From Allobosea vaviloviae (lineage in GTDB: Bacteria > Pseudomonadota > Alphaproteobacteria > Rhizobiales > Beijerinckiaceae), in the NCBI RefSeq assembly GCF_001298265.1, contig NZ_LGSZ01000028.1, positions 186,001 to 250,000 on the forward strand: a DNA stretch of 64,000 nt, written 5' to 3'. The position numbers were made by a program, and so were the translations under genes. Below are positions 44,515 to 54,445 of this stretch, one piece after another (the first letter of the stretch is position 1; every line of letters begins with the position of its first letter). A model generated the notes under the pieces. That model was not told where the DNA came from. It did no database searches and saw nothing but the letters and a program-made list of their open reading frames with translations.

Positions 44515-45627
44515 ATGAAGACACGCGCCGCCGTCGCCTGGGAGGCAGGCAAGCCGCTCACCATCGAGACCGTCGAGATCGGCGGCCCCAAGGCCGGCGA
44601 GGTCCTGGTCGAGGTCATGGCCACCGGCATCTGCCACACCGACGCCTACACGCTGTCGGGCATGGATTCGGAGGGCAAGTTCCCGGCGATCCTCGGCCAT
44701 GAGGGCGCAGGCATCGTGCGCGAGGTCGGCGCCGGCGTGACCTCGCTGAAAGTCGGCGACCATGTCATCCCGCTCTACACGCCCGAATGCCGCCAGTGCA
44801 AAAGCTGCCTGTCGCGCCGCACCAATCTCTGCACCTCGATCCGCGCCACGCAAGGCCAGGGCGTCATGCCCGACGGCACCTCGCGCTTCTCCTGCGACGG
44901 CGGCGAGGTGTTCCATTATATGGGCTGCTCGACCTTCGCGAACTTCACCATCCTGCCCGAGATCGCGCTGGCGAAGGTCCGCGAGGACGCGCCCTTCGAC
45001 AAGATCTGCTATATCGGCTGCGGCGTGACGACCGGCATCGGCGCGGTCATCTACACGGCGAAAGTCTGGCCCGGCGCCAATGTCGTGGTCTTCGGGTTGG
45101 GCGGAATCGGCCTCAACGTGCTGCAGGCGGCGCGCATGGTCGGCGCCGACAAGATCATCGGCGTCGACATCAATCCGGCCCGCCAGGAGATGGCGCGCAA
45201 GTTCGGCATGACGCATTTCATCAACCCGAAGGAAATCGGCAACGACAAGGTCGTGCAGGCGATCGTCGATCTCACCGGCGGCGGCGCGGACTTCTCCTTC
45301 GATGCCACCGGCAACACCGACGTGATGCGCCAGGCACTCGAATGCTGCCATCGCGGCTGGGGTGAATCCATCGTCATCGGCGTCGCCGAGGCCGGCAAGG
45401 AGATCGCGACGAGGCCGTTCCAGCTCGTCACCGGCCGCGTCTGGAGAGGCACGGCCTTCGGCGGAGCACGCGGCCGCACCGACGTGCCCAAGATCGTCGA
45501 CTGGTACATGGAGGGCAAGATCAACATCGACGACCTGATCACCCACAAGCTGAGCCTCGACGAGATCAACCACGGCTTCGACCTGATGCATGAGGGCAAG
45601 TCGATCCGCAGCGTGGTGGTCTACTGA
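44515..45627 (+). CDS. frmA: S-(hydroxymethyl)glutathione dehydrogenase / class III alcohol dehydrogenase
   Basis: A 370-residue zinc enzyme oxidising the glutathione adduct of formaldehyde to S-formylglutathione with NAD+. GICHTDAYTLSG (catalytic Zn Cys), GHEGAGIVREVG, the four-cysteine structural Zn site (CRQCKSCLSRRTNLC) and the Rossmann motif GLGGIGLNV are all present; CSTFANFT and YIGCGVTTGIGAV are typical of class III. It begins 25 bases after frmR with AGAAGGAAA before the start and is under FrmR control. Confidence 0.96.
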   Translation: MKTRAAVAWEAGKPLTIETVEIGGPKAGEVLVEVMATGICHTDAYTLSGMDSEGKFPAILGHEGAGIVREVGAGVTSLKVGDHVIPLYTPECRQCKSCLSRRTNLCTSIRATQGQGVMPDGTSRFSCDGGEVFHYMGCSTFANFTILPEIALAKVREDAPFDKICYIGCGVTTGIGAVIYTAKVWPGANVVVFGLGGIGLNVLQAARMVGADKIIGVDINPARQEMARKFGMTHFINPKEIGNDKVVQAIVDLTGGGADFSFDATGNTDVMRQALECCHRGWGESIVIGVAEAGKEIATRPFQLVTGRVWRGTAFGGARGRTDVPKIVDWYMEGKINIDDLITHKLSLDEINHGFDLMHEGKSIRSVVVY

Positions 45628-45679
45628 GGCCGCCGCTTTCCGGCCTTATCCATCAGGCAGGGAAACACGACCTCTGTCA

Positions 45680-45803
45680 TTCCGGGGCAGCGCATAGCGC
45701 TGAACCCGGAACCCACGACTAGGTAGGACGCTTCAAACGAGCCGGCTCGACGAGGGCTGCACCAAGTCGTGGGTTCCGGGTTCGGCCTTCGGCCGCCCCG
45801 GAA
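45680..45803. repeat. Large two-tier inverted repeat between frmA and frmB
   Basis: AACCCGGAACCCACGACT (45703-45720) pairs perfectly over 18 bases with 45765-45782, and TTCCGGGGC (45680-45688) with GCCCCGGAA (45795-45803). It could fold as a cruciform or an mRNA hairpin between the two formaldehyde genes and may reduce read-through into frmB. Confidence 0.88.
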
Positions 45804-45835
45804 AGACAAGCGCGCCGCATCAAGAAGGACACCCC

Positions 45836-46675
45836 ATGGAACTCCTCTCCTCCTCGAAGGCCTTCGGCGGCTCGCAGCGCGTCTATCGCCATGACAGCGC
45901 GGCCTGCGCCTGCCCGATGACCTTCGCGATCTACCTGCCGCACCAGATCGAGGACGGGCCGGTTCCGCTGCTGTGGTATCTCTCGGGGCTGACCTGCACG
46001 CACCAGAACGTCATGGACAAGGGCGAATACCGCGCGGCCGCTGCCGCCAACGGCATCGCGATCATTTGCCCGGACACCAGCCCGCGCGGCGAAGGCGTTC
46101 CCGACGAGCCGCAGAACTGGCAGTTCGGCTCCGGCGCGGGGTTCTACCTCGACGCCACGCAGGAGCCCTATGCGAAAAACTACCGAATGGAGACCTACAT
46201 CCGCGACGAGCTTCCAGACCTCGTCTCCCGCCATTTCCCGGTCGACATGACTCGCCAGGGCATCTTCGGTCATTCGATGGGCGGCCATGGCGCGATCACG
46301 CTCGCGCTGAAGAATCCGCAGCGCTACGCCTCCGTCTCCGCCTTCGCACCGATCGCCCAGCCCTCGACCGCCGGCTGGTCGCGCCCCGCTTTCGAGAAAT
46401 ATCTCGGCACCGATGAGCGCGCCTGGCGCCCTTACGACGCGACACTGCTGATCGCCGACGGCCATCGCCTCCGTGATCTGCTCGTCGATCAGGGCACCGC
46501 TGACGGCTTCCTCGACGAGGGGCTGCGGCCGCAGCTTCTGGAGGTCGCCTGCGCAGCGGCCGGCATTCCGCTCGAACTGCAAATGCGGGACGGCTACGAC
46601 CACTCCTACAACTTCATCTCGACCTTCATGGCCCAGCACGTCGCCTGGCATGCGCAGCGGCTGGTGAAGGGCTAA
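45836..46675 (+). CDS. frmB: S-formylglutathione hydrolase
   Basis: A 279-residue esterase-D-type serine hydrolase that turns S-formylglutathione into formate and glutathione. LLWYLSGLTCTHQNVMDKGE, GAGFYLDATQEPY and GHSMGGHGAI (catalytic Ser) are diagnostic, and the C-terminal DYDHSYNF-like segment (GYDHSYNFISTFM) holds the catalytic His. It follows frmA after 208 bases that contain a large palindrome. The formate made here can feed the formate-THF ligase at 57 kb. Confidence 0.96.
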   Translation: MELLSSSKAFGGSQRVYRHDSAACACPMTFAIYLPHQIEDGPVPLLWYLSGLTCTHQNVMDKGEYRAAAAANGIAIICPDTSPRGEGVPDEPQNWQFGSGAGFYLDATQEPYAKNYRMETYIRDELPDLVSRHFPVDMTRQGIFGHSMGGHGAITLALKNPQRYASVSAFAPIAQPSTAGWSRPAFEKYLGTDERAWRPYDATLLIADGHRLRDLLVDQGTADGFLDEGLRPQLLEVACAAAGIPLELQMRDGYDHSYNFISTFMAQHVAWHAQRLVKG

Positions 46676-46747
46676 GGAGCCTGCGGGAACGCAGCGGCCC
46701 GCCGGACGTTGAGCCCTCCGACCCGCTCGGGTCAGGGGGATATCGTT

Positions 46748-47164
46748 ATGGCAGCGCGTTCCGATCCGCTCACCAACCGCACGCTCTTCACCCGCCTGTC
46801 GCAGACCATCGCGAGATGGGCCGGCAAGCCCCAGACCTTCGCCGTGGCGGTCTCGGCCATCATCCTGTGGGGCCTGTCAGGCCCTTTCTTTGGCTTCAAC
46901 GACACCTGGCAGCTGGTTATCAACACCTCGACCACGATCATCACCTTCCTGATGGTCTTCATCATCCAGAACAGCCAGAACCGCGACACCGCAGCCATGC
47001 AGATCAAGCTCGACGAGCTGCTCGCCAAGGTCGAGGGTGCGCGTCAGGAGCTGATGGATCTGGAGGAGCTCGACGAGGAGAAGATCGAGGGCATCCGCAA
47101 GGAGTTCGAAAAACGGGCCCGCGCAGCCCGTGAAGGCCGCCCCCTTGCCGAGGAGCGGGGCTGA
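46748..47164 (+). CDS. Low-affinity iron permease family membrane protein
   Basis: The ATG at 46748, with GGGGGA before it, gives 138 residues. TRLSQTIARWAGKPQTFAVA, WGLSGPFFGFNDTWQLVIN and TTIITFLMVFIIQNSQNRDT match the family named after the yeast low-affinity iron permease, with two helices and a charged coiled tail (KLDELLAKVEGARQELMDLE). In bacteria the role of the family is not proven; the iron label comes from fungal homologues. It lies between frmB and a convergent dehydrogenase. Confidence 0.85.
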   Translation: MAARSDPLTNRTLFTRLSQTIARWAGKPQTFAVAVSAIILWGLSGPFFGFNDTWQLVINTSTTIITFLMVFIIQNSQNRDTAAMQIKLDELLAKVEGARQELMDLEELDEEKIEGIRKEFEKRARAAREGRPLAEERG

Positions 47165-47179
47165 GGCCGCCGACCCGGT

Positions 47180-47947
47180 TCACACCACCGCGGTCAACCC
47201 GCCATCAACCATCAGCAGATGGCCGTTGACGTAGTCCGAGGCCGCCGAGGACAGAAAGATCGCGGCCCCGACGAGTTCCTTCGTCTCGCCCCAGCGTCCG
47301 GCAGGGGTCCGGTTGCAGACCCAGGCGGTGAAGGCCTCGTCGGCGATCAGCGCCTTGTTGATCTCGGTGGTGAAATAGCCGGGCCCGATCGCATTGGCCT
47401 GGATGTTGTGCTTGCCGAGCTCGGCGGCGAGCCCGCGCGTCATCATCTTCACCGCGCCCTTCGAGGCCGTGTAGGGGATGATGGTGGCGCGGCCGAGTTC
47501 GCTCATCACCGAGCCGATGCTGATCACCTTGCCACGCTTGCGCGGCAGCATCCGCTTGGTCACGGCCTGGGTGACGTAGAACACCGAATGCAGGTTGGTC
47601 GCCATCACCTGGTGCCAGCCCTCGATCGGGAACTCGGTTATCGGCGCGCGCATCTGCATGCCGGCATTGTTGATCAGGATGTCGATCGGCCCGATCTCGG
47701 CCTCGATGGTCGCGACGCCCGCCTCCACGGCGGCATGGTCGGTGACGTCGAACGGCGCGACCGAGACCTTGCGCCCGGCTGCCGACATCGCCTCTGCCGC
47801 CCGCTCCAGCTTGGCCTTGTCGCGGCCGTTCAGCACCACATGCGCGCCGGCCTCCGACAGCCCTTCGGCCAGCGCCAGGCCGATGCCCTGGCCCGAACCG
47901 GTGACGAGGGCGATCTTGCCCTCCAGACTGAACAGCGACAGAGACAT
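47180..47947 (-). CDS. SDR-family gluconate 5-dehydrogenase-like oxidoreductase
   Basis: A 255-residue short-chain dehydrogenase with the cofactor loop TGSGQGIGLALAEGL near residues 16-30, the NNAG motif, and the catalytic Ser-Tyr-Lys in SIGS...YTASK. The sequence resembles IdnO, which reduces 5-ketogluconate to gluconate. It is divergent from an L-idonate-dehydrogenase-like gene, which supports a joint sugar-acid pathway. Substrate is inferred. Confidence 0.85.
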   Translation of the reverse strand: MSLSLFSLEGKIALVTGSGQGIGLALAEGLSEAGAHVVLNGRDKAKLERAAEAMSAAGRKVSVAPFDVTDHAAVEAGVATIEAEIGPIDILINNAGMQMRAPITEFPIEGWHQVMATNLHSVFYVTQAVTKRMLPRKRGKVISIGSVMSELGRATIIPYTASKGAVKMMTRGLAAELGKHNIQANAIGPGYFTTEINKALIADEAFTAWVCNRTPAGRWGETKELVGAAIFLSSAASDYVNGHLLMVDGGLTAVV

Positions 47948-48095
47948 GACGGAACCTCGCGACGATCGGGACGGCGCGGCAGTTTGCGTTTGCGCGGGTG
48001 CCGCCGCTTTCGGTAAGCATCTTTCAAACGATTAGACAATCCGACCAGAAGAGACCGAGGGACAGGCTGCGGCCCCCTCGCAGGGAGAAGCCGCC

Positions 48096-49133
48096 ATGCG
48101 CGCCGTCGTCATCCATGCCGAGAAGGACCTGCGCGTCGACAACGTCGCGGTCGGCGAACCCGGCCCGCTCCAGGTCCGCGTGAAGATCGAGGCCGGCGGC
48201 ATCTGCGGCTCCGACCTGCACTACTACCTGCATGGCGGCTTCGGCACGATCCGGGTCCGCGAGCCGCTGATCCTCGGCCACGAGATCGCAGGCCGCGTCG
48301 AGTCCGTCGGGTCCGAGGTCACGCGCGTGAAGGTCGGCGACCGCGTCGCGGTCAATCCCAGCCGCGCCTGCGGCCATTGCCGCTACTGCCAGATGGGCCA
48401 GCAGCAGCACTGCACGGACATGCTGTTCTATGGCAGCGCGATGCGCTTCCCCCATGTCCAGGGCGGCTTCCGCGAGATGCTGGTCGTCGAGGAGCGGCAG
48501 GCGGTGAAGGTCGCCGACCATGTCACGGCCGCGGAAGCAGCCTTCGCCGAGCCGCTGGCGGTCTGCCTGCACGCCGCCAAGCGCGCCGGCCCGCTGCTCG
48601 GCAAGCGCGTCCTCGTCACCGGCTCGGGGCCGATCGGCATCCTCGCCATCGTCGCCGCCAAGGCCGCAGGCGCCGCCGAGATCGTCGCGACCGATGTCGT
48701 CGATGGTCCCCTGCCGACCGCGCTGAAGATGGGCGCCACCCATGCGATCAACACGATGGCCGAGCCTGACCGGCTGAAGGCGGAGTACGGCGCCGAGAAG
48801 GGCGCCTTCGACGTGATGTTCGAGGCCTCGGGCAACCAGCACGCGCTGACCGGCGCCTTTGACGTCGTCCGCTCGGGCGGGACAATCGTGCAGATCGGCG
48901 TCGGCGGCAATTTCACCCTGCCGATGAACGTCGTCGTCGCCAAGGAATTCGACCTGCGCGGCTCCTTCCGCTTCCATGAGGAGTTCGACTGGGCCGTCGC
49001 CATGATCGGCTCCAGGACGATCGACCTCTCGCCGCTGCTGACCGCCACGATCCCCGTCGAACGCGCGATCGAGGCCTTCGACCTCGCCGCCGACAAGTCC
49101 CGCGCGATGAAGGTCCAGCTCGCCTTTGGGTGA
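48096..49133 (+). CDS. L-idonate 5-dehydrogenase-like zinc dehydrogenase
   Basis: A 345-residue medium-chain dehydrogenase. GICGSDLHYYLHGGFGTIRV, GHEIAGRVESVG, the structural zinc cysteines CGHCRYCQMGQQQHC and FPHVQGGF are typical of IdnD, which oxidises L-idonate to 5-ketogluconate. Rossmann motif GSGPIGILAIV near residue 175. It is divergent from the SDR gene over a 148-base control region; no GntR-type regulator gene is adjacent. Confidence 0.88.
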   Translation: MRAVVIHAEKDLRVDNVAVGEPGPLQVRVKIEAGGICGSDLHYYLHGGFGTIRVREPLILGHEIAGRVESVGSEVTRVKVGDRVAVNPSRACGHCRYCQMGQQQHCTDMLFYGSAMRFPHVQGGFREMLVVEERQAVKVADHVTAAEAAFAEPLAVCLHAAKRAGPLLGKRVLVTGSGPIGILAIVAAKAAGAAEIVATDVVDGPLPTALKMGATHAINTMAEPDRLKAEYGAEKGAFDVMFEASGNQHALTGAFDVVRSGGTIVQIGVGGNFTLPMNVVVAKEFDLRGSFRFHEEFDWAVAMIGSRTIDLSPLLTATIPVERAIEAFDLAADKSRAMKVQLAFG

Positions 49134-49190
49134 AGGCGAGGCTTCCACCCAGTCTGGCGCGACGGCGTCGCCACGAGCATCATCGATCCG

Positions 49191-49236
49191 CGCCGTCATC
49201 CCGGGTCTGCGCTGCGCTCCGCCCAGGATGACGGCG
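49191..49236. repeat. REP-like palindrome before glmM
   Basis: CGCCGTCATCC (49191-49201) pairs perfectly with 49226-49236. The arm motif is the same as the outer arm of the repeat at 31796-31896. Confidence 0.8.
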
Positions 49237-49386
49237 CAGTGACTTCGTGACTGTTGGAAACCTCGGTCGCCGTCCCACGACGCCCGCCGTCTACGATCCG
49301 TCACAAATTGTGAGAAGGCGGAAACCAATTCCGGCTATAAAACGCAGCCGAACGGGCTGATCGCCCGATGTGGACGAAGAGCGACG

Positions 49387-50730
49387 ATGACACGCAAATA
49401 TTTCGGGACCGACGGCATCCGCGGCCGCGCCAATGGCGTGATCACGCCCGACCTCGCCCTCAAGGTCGGCCAGGCGACGGGCCTCGCCTTCCGCCGCGGC
49501 GACCACCGCCACCGCGTCGTGATCGGCAAGGACACCCGGCTGTCCGGCTACATGATCGAATACGCCATGGTCGCGGGCTTCACCTCGGTGGGCATGGACG
49601 TGATGCTGCTCGGCCCGATGCCGACGCCGGCGGTGGCGATGCTGACGCGTTCGATGCGCGCCGATCTCGGCGTGATGATCTCGGCCTCCCACAACCCCTA
49701 CGAGGACAACGGCATCAAGCTGTTCGGCCCCGACGGCTACAAGCTCAGCGACGAAGTCGAGAGCGCGATCTCCAAGCTGATCGATTCCGATCTCTCGCCG
49801 CGCCTCTCGACCTCGCCGACGCTCGGCCGCGCCAAGCGCATCGAGAGCGCCCATGCCCGCTACATCGAGTTCGCCAAGCGCACCCTGCCGCGCAATATGA
49901 GCCTCGAAGGCCTGCGCATCGTCATCGATTGCGCCAATGGCGCCGGCTACAAGGTCGCGCCCGAGGCGCTCTGGGAACTCGGTGCCGAGGTGATTTCGAT
50001 CGGCGTCGAGCCCGACGGCTTCAACATCAACAAGGATGTCGGCTCGACCGCGCCCGACGCGCTGATCGCCAAGGTGAAGGAACTGCGCGCCGATATCGGC
50101 ATCGCGCTTGATGGCGACGCCGACCGCGTCCTGATCGTCGACGAGCTCGGCCAGGTCGTCGATGGCGACCAGCTCATGGCGGTGATCGCCCGGACCTGGC
50201 AGGAAGACGGCCGCCTGACGCAGCCCGGCGTCGTCGCCACAGTCATGTCCAATCTCGGCCTCGAACGCTATCTGGCGGGTCTGGGCCTCAGCCTCGCCCG
50301 CACCGCGGTGGGCGACCGTTACGTGCTGGAGCATATGCGCAGCCACGGCTTCAATCTCGGCGGCGAGCAGTCCGGCCACATCATCCTGTCCGATTTCGGC
50401 ACGACGGGCGACGGTCTCGTCGCGGCGTTGCAGCTCATGGCGGCGGTCAAGCGCCAGGACCGCCCGGTCTCCGAGGTCTGCCACTGCTTCGAGCCGCTGC
50501 CGCAGATCCTCAAGAACGTGCGCTACAAGCAGGGCCAGCCCCTCGCGGAAAAGCCGGTCGTCACCGCCATCGAAGCGGCGCGCGAGATGCTCGGCGAAAG
50601 CGGCCGCCTCGTCATCCGCCCATCCGGCACCGAGCCGGTGATCCGCGTCATGGCCGAGGGCGACGACCGCGACCTCGTCATGCGCGCCGTCGACGACATC
50701 GTCGATGCCGTGACGAAGGCGGCTGCGTAA
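49387..50730 (+). CDS. glmM: Phosphoglucosamine mutase
   Basis: A 447-residue enzyme converting glucosamine-6-phosphate to glucosamine-1-phosphate for peptidoglycan and lipopolysaccharide. [11 protein letters not shown] at the start, the active-site Ser in [12 protein letters not shown], metal loop DGDADR, sugar loop GEQSGHI and phosphate loop [12 protein letters not shown] are all intact. In many alphaproteobacteria it follows ftsH; here ftsH is 10 kb away on the other strand, so the usual order is broken. Confidence 0.97.
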   Translation: MTRKYFGTDGIRGRANGVITPDLALKVGQATGLAFRRGDHRHRVVIGKDTRLSGYMIEYAMVAGFTSVGMDVMLLGPMPTPAVAMLTRSMRADLGVMISASHNPYEDNGIKLFGPDGYKLSDEVESAISKLIDSDLSPRLSTSPTLGRAKRIESAHARYIEFAKRTLPRNMSLEGLRIVIDCANGAGYKVAPEALWELGAEVISIGVEPDGFNINKDVGSTAPDALIAKVKELRADIGIALDGDADRVLIVDELGQVVDGDQLMAVIARTWQEDGRLTQPGVVATVMSNLGLERYLAGLGLSLARTAVGDRYVLEHMRSHGFNLGGEQSGHIILSDFGTTGDGLVAALQLMAAVKRQDRPVSEVCHCFEPLPQILKNVRYKQGQPLAEKPVVTAIEAAREMLGESGRLVIRPSGTEPVIRVMAEGDDRDLVMRAVDDIVDAVTKAAA

Positions 50731-51055
50731 GGCCAAGCCGTCTTCAGACCCTCCCCGGTCATCGCGGCCGAAGCGAAGCGCAGAGGAGGGGTCCATTCCG
50801 GAACGGCTCAGGCATGGATCCGGCATCGGCTCCGTCACGCGGCTTGTCCAGGATGACACGGACTGCCTGCTGCGCTCCGCTCCGCATCGGCCCGCCTGCT
50901 CTTAACCTCTCATCAAGTATTCGGGCCCCCTTCAGACTTTTTTGAGGTTAATTCCTAAGGTTAAGCCTCGTTTAAGAAATTGCCGGCATGTTTGTCCTGT
51001 CGGTAACAAGCGTGGGCTGCGTTCTCTGCGCCGCGCAAACTCGAGGGACACTGCC
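50731..51055. other. Intergenic region between glmM and an outer-membrane protein gene
   Basis: The left part (about 50747-50870) is a decayed palindromic repeat related to 31796-31896. The right part (about 50890-51000) is AT-richer (TTAACC, GTTAAG, GTTTAAG) and probably contains the promoter of the outer-membrane protein gene. No gene is visible. Confidence 0.55.
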
Positions 51056-51955
51056 ATGGGCAGCCTGAAAACTTTTGCGCTGGCAGGCGCCTTGGCGCTC
51101 GGGGCGTCCGCCGCCACCGCCGCCGATCTCGCCTACCCGCCTCCGCCGCCGCCCGAGGCGCCCGCCCTTCGCGGCACGATCAACAGCGGCTTCTATCTGC
51201 GTGGCGACGTCGGCGTCGGTTCGCAGTCCTATGACGAGCTCGACATCAAGCTCAACAACGGCCCGGTGATCGCCACCCAGGGCGTCACCTCCTTCACCAC
51301 GGTCAAGCCGGATCGCAGCTTCGCGGCTTTCGCAGGCGTCGGCATCGGCTATCAGTTCAACAACTACCTGCGCTTCGACATCACCGGCGAGTATCGTGGT
51401 GCGACCGCCAACGGCCGCGACCAGCTCTCCTACAATTTCGGCGTCCCGACCAACCAGACCAATATCTACCGCGCCGACGTCGCGACCTTCGTCGGCCTGG
51501 TCAACGCCTATATCGACCTCGGCACCTGGAACTGCCTGACGCCTTATCTCGGCGTCGGCGTCGGCTTCGCCAACCACACCGTCAACGGACTGTCCGATCA
51601 AGGCATCAACCAGGCGGTCGGCGCCCAGTTCGGCAACGCCTCCTATGCTTATGGCGACTCGGCCAACAAGACCGATTTCGCCTGGGCGTTGATGGCCGGC
51701 GTCTCCTACGACGTGACCTCGAACCTCAAGCTCGACATCGGCTACCGCTACCTGAACATGGGCGACGGTCCGACCATCGGCCTCGGCGGCGCCAACGGAC
51801 TGCTCGCCAACCCCAGCTCGTCGGTGCGCTTCAAGGGCATCGACAGCCACGACGTCCGGATCGGCATGCGCTGGAACTTCAGCGACCCGAGCTGCTGCGG
51901 CCCAGTCGAGCGGCCGATCGCCTATGCGCCGGCCCCGACGGTGCGCAAGTACTGA
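51056..51955 (+). CDS. Omp25/Omp31-like outer-membrane protein
   Basis: The ATG at 51056, with GAGGGA before it, gives 299 residues. A signal peptide (KTFALAGALALGASAATA) ends at TAA-D near residue 22; a proline spacer YPPPPPPEAPAL follows. Short amphipathic strands (GFYLRGDVGVG, FAGVGIGYQFNNYLRFDI, YRYLNMGDGP) form an eight-strand barrel of the small porin-like type common in hyphomicrobial outer membranes. It ends RKY rather than F. It has a strong terminator behind it. Confidence 0.85.
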   Translation: MGSLKTFALAGALALGASAATAADLAYPPPPPPEAPALRGTINSGFYLRGDVGVGSQSYDELDIKLNNGPVIATQGVTSFTTVKPDRSFAAFAGVGIGYQFNNYLRFDITGEYRGATANGRDQLSYNFGVPTNQTNIYRADVATFVGLVNAYIDLGTWNCLTPYLGVGVGFANHTVNGLSDQGINQAVGAQFGNASYAYGDSANKTDFAWALMAGVSYDVTSNLKLDIGYRYLNMGDGPTIGLGGANGLLANPSSSVRFKGIDSHDVRIGMRWNFSDPSCCGPVERPIAYAPAPTVRKY

Positions 51956-51978
51956 GGCACAACGCCGACACGATCTTG

Positions 51979-52007
51979 ACGGCACGGACCACGGTCCGCG
52001 CCGTTTT
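51979..52007 (+). terminator. Rho-independent terminator after the outer-membrane protein gene
   Basis: ACGGCACGGACC (51979-51990) and GGTCCGCGCCGT (51993-52004) pair with one mismatch over an AC loop, followed by TTTT (52004-52007). Confidence 0.78.
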
Positions 52008-52028
52008 CGTATGGATGAACGGTTGAAC

Positions 52029-53543
52029 TCAGCGCAGCAGCGACCGGCCCGTCATCTCAGCCGGCTGGGCGACGCCCAGCAGCGCCAGCAGCGTCGGCGC
52101 GACATCGGCCAGCCGCCCATCCGCCAGCCCCGTCGCGGCGCTGCCGACGACCATGACCGGCACGGGATTGGTGGTGTGGGCGGTGTGCGGGGCACCCGTC
52201 ACAGGATCGACCATCAGCTCGCAATTGCCGTGATCGGCGGTGACCAGCATCGCCCCGCCGGCCCGCGCGATCGCATCAGCGATGCGGCCGAGTCCGGCAT
52301 CGACCGTCTCGACCGCCGTGATCGCGGCGGCCAGGATGCCGGTATGACCGACCATGTCGGGATTGGCGAAGTTCAGCACGATGAGGTCGTAAGCCCCTGA
52401 CTCGATCGCCTCGACCGCGCGGTCGGTCAGTTCCGGCGCCGACATCTCCGGCTGGAGATCATAGGTCGCGACCTTCGGCGAGGGCACCATGATGCGGTCC
52501 TCGCGCGGATACGGCGTCTCCTCGCCGCCGTTGAAGAAATAGGTGACGTGCGGATATTTCTCCGTCTCGGCCATGTGGACCTGCGCCAGACCCGCCTTCG
52601 CCACCGTCTCGCCGAGCCCGTTGGCCAGGGTCTGCGGCGCAAAAAGCGCCGGCATGATCGCGTCGAGCTCGGCGCTGTAGGAGGTCATGCTGACGGCCTT
52701 CGCCAGCACGGGCAGGCGCGGCCGCGCAAAGCCGGCGAAATCGGCAAACAGCACCGCGTCGAGGATCTCGCGGATGCGGTCGGAGCGGAAGTTGAAGCTC
52801 AGCAGACCGTCGCCATCGCACATGCCGGCATAGCCACCGATCACGGCCGGCTTGATGAACTCGTCATTGACGCCGCCCGCATAGGCGCTTGCGATGACGG
52901 CCGGCGCGTCGGGAAAGCCATGCCCCTGCCCCAGCACCATGGCCCGCCAGGCCTGCTCGACGCGCTCCCAGCGGTTGTCGCGGTCCATCGCATAGTACCG
53001 GCCCGACACCGTCGCGATCACAGCCTGCGGCGGCAGCGCGGCGATGAAGTCGGCGATGAAGCCGGCTGCCGAGCGGGGGGGCGTATCGCGCCCATCGGTG
53101 AAGATGTGGACGCGCACCGGGATGCCCTGCCCGACCAGGATATGCGCCAGCGCGGCCGCATGGTCCTGATGCGCATGCACGCCGCCGGGCGAGACCAGGC
53201 CGAGCAGATGGCAGGCTCCGCCGCTGGCCTTGAGCGCGGCGATCAGGCCGGAGGTGTCGAGCGCCTTGGCGATCGAGCCGTCCTCGATCGCCTGGTTGAT
53301 GCGCGGCAGGTCCTGCATCACCACGCGCCCGGCGCCGAGATTGAGATGGCCGACCTCGGAATTGCCCATTTGACCTGGCGGCAAACCGACATCGAGCCCC
53401 GAGGTCTTCAGGAAGGCACGCGGCGAACGGGCCCAGAGCCGGTCGAAATTCGGGGTATGGGCGAGGCGTACCGCGTTGTTCTCAGCCTCCTCGCGCCAGC
53501 CCCAGCCATCGAGGATCATCAGCATGACGGGGCGCAGGGACAT
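52029..53543 (-). CDS. gpmI: 2,3-bisphosphoglycerate-independent phosphoglycerate mutase
   Basis: A 504-residue glycolytic enzyme interconverting 3- and 2-phosphoglycerate. MILDGWGWR (metal Asp), active-site Ser in MGNSEVGHLNLG, FTDGRDTPP, and VTADHGNCE near the C-terminus are diagnostic of the alkaline-phosphatase-fold iPGM. It is divergent from the haloacid dehalogenase gene and convergent with the outer-membrane protein gene. Confidence 0.96.
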   Translation of the reverse strand: MSLRPVMLMILDGWGWREEAENNAVRLAHTPNFDRLWARSPRAFLKTSGLDVGLPPGQMGNSEVGHLNLGAGRVVMQDLPRINQAIEDGSIAKALDTSGLIAALKASGGACHLLGLVSPGGVHAHQDHAAALAHILVGQGIPVRVHIFTDGRDTPPRSAAGFIADFIAALPPQAVIATVSGRYYAMDRDNRWERVEQAWRAMVLGQGHGFPDAPAVIASAYAGGVNDEFIKPAVIGGYAGMCDGDGLLSFNFRSDRIREILDAVLFADFAGFARPRLPVLAKAVSMTSYSAELDAIMPALFAPQTLANGLGETVAKAGLAQVHMAETEKYPHVTYFFNGGEETPYPREDRIMVPSPKVATYDLQPEMSAPELTDRAVEAIESGAYDLIVLNFANPDMVGHTGILAAAITAVETVDAGLGRIADAIARAGGAMLVTADHGNCELMVDPVTGAPHTAHTTNPVPVMVVGSAATGLADGRLADVAPTLLALLGVAQPAEMTGRSLLR

Positions 53544-53646
53544 GGTGGACCTGTGAGCATTCGTGAAAACTGTTGTGCGAATATCATGCCGTCAGGCGCA
53601 AATGCGAGTGCTAAGAAGACGGTCTGGACCCGTCGGGAGAGCAGGC

Positions 53647-54405
53647 ATGGCGATCAAGGCTCTGGTGTTCGACGCCTATGGCACGCTCTTCGACGTTCAA
53701 TCCGTGGCGCGCGTCACCGGTGCCGCCTTCCCTGGCCATGGCGAGGTCATCACCCAGATCTGGCGCCTGAAGCAGCTCGAATACACTTGGCTGCGCGGGT
53801 TGATGGGCCGTTACGCGGATTTCTGGCAGGTCACGCAGGACTCGCTCTCCTATACGCTGGAAACGCTGGGCCTGCGCGCGACGCCGGAACTCGTCGCGAA
53901 GATCGCGGAGGCCTATGACGCGCTGTCGCTGTATCCGGAGGCGCGGCAAGCCCTCGAACAGCTGGCGCCGCTGCGCCTGGCGATCTTCTCCAACGGCAGC
54001 GCGGCAATGCTGGAGCGTCTCGTCGCGCAGGCCGGCATCGGAGCGCTGCTGGAGACCGTGATCAGCGTCGACGAGATCGGCGTCTACAAGCCCGATCCGC
54101 GCGGCTACCGCCATGTCGAGACGCGTCTTGGCCTGGAGCGGGAGGAGATCCTCTTCGTCTCCTCCAACGGTTTCGACATTGCCGGAGCCAAGGCCCACGG
54201 CTTTCGCGTCGCGCGGATCGCACGCATCCCCCAGGAAACCTTGCAGACCGAATTCGGCACCGCCGGCACGATTGGGCCAGGGCTGATGTTCAAGGCCCTG
54301 CGAATGCGGCCCGAACAGCTCGGCTTCGATGCGGATTTGACCATTGCCGCCCTGACCGATCTCGTCTCCTATGCCGCCGCCCATGGCGACGGCCATCCAG
54401 GATGA
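53647..54405 (+). CDS. Haloacid dehalogenase, type II
   Basis: The ATG at 53647 gives 252 residues. The nucleophile Asp is in VFDAYGTLFDV, the halide-binding Arg/Asn region in FSNGSAAML, the catalytic Lys in YKPDPRGY and the acidic loop in FVSSNGFDIAGA, which together match L-2-haloacid dehalogenases. These hydrolyse 2-halocarboxylic acids to 2-hydroxy acids. Followed by a GST gene after 40 bases, so the two may work together on halogenated compounds. Confidence 0.9.
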   Translation: MAIKALVFDAYGTLFDVQSVARVTGAAFPGHGEVITQIWRLKQLEYTWLRGLMGRYADFWQVTQDSLSYTLETLGLRATPELVAKIAEAYDALSLYPEARQALEQLAPLRLAIFSNGSAAMLERLVAQAGIGALLETVISVDEIGVYKPDPRGYRHVETRLGLEREEILFVSSNGFDIAGAKAHGFRVARIARIPQETLQTEFGTAGTIGPGLMFKALRMRPEQLGFDADLTIAALTDLVSYAAAHGDGHPG

Positions 54406-54445
54406 GCCGTCTCGCGATCAGCACGCCGTCCGAGGAGCCCCACCA

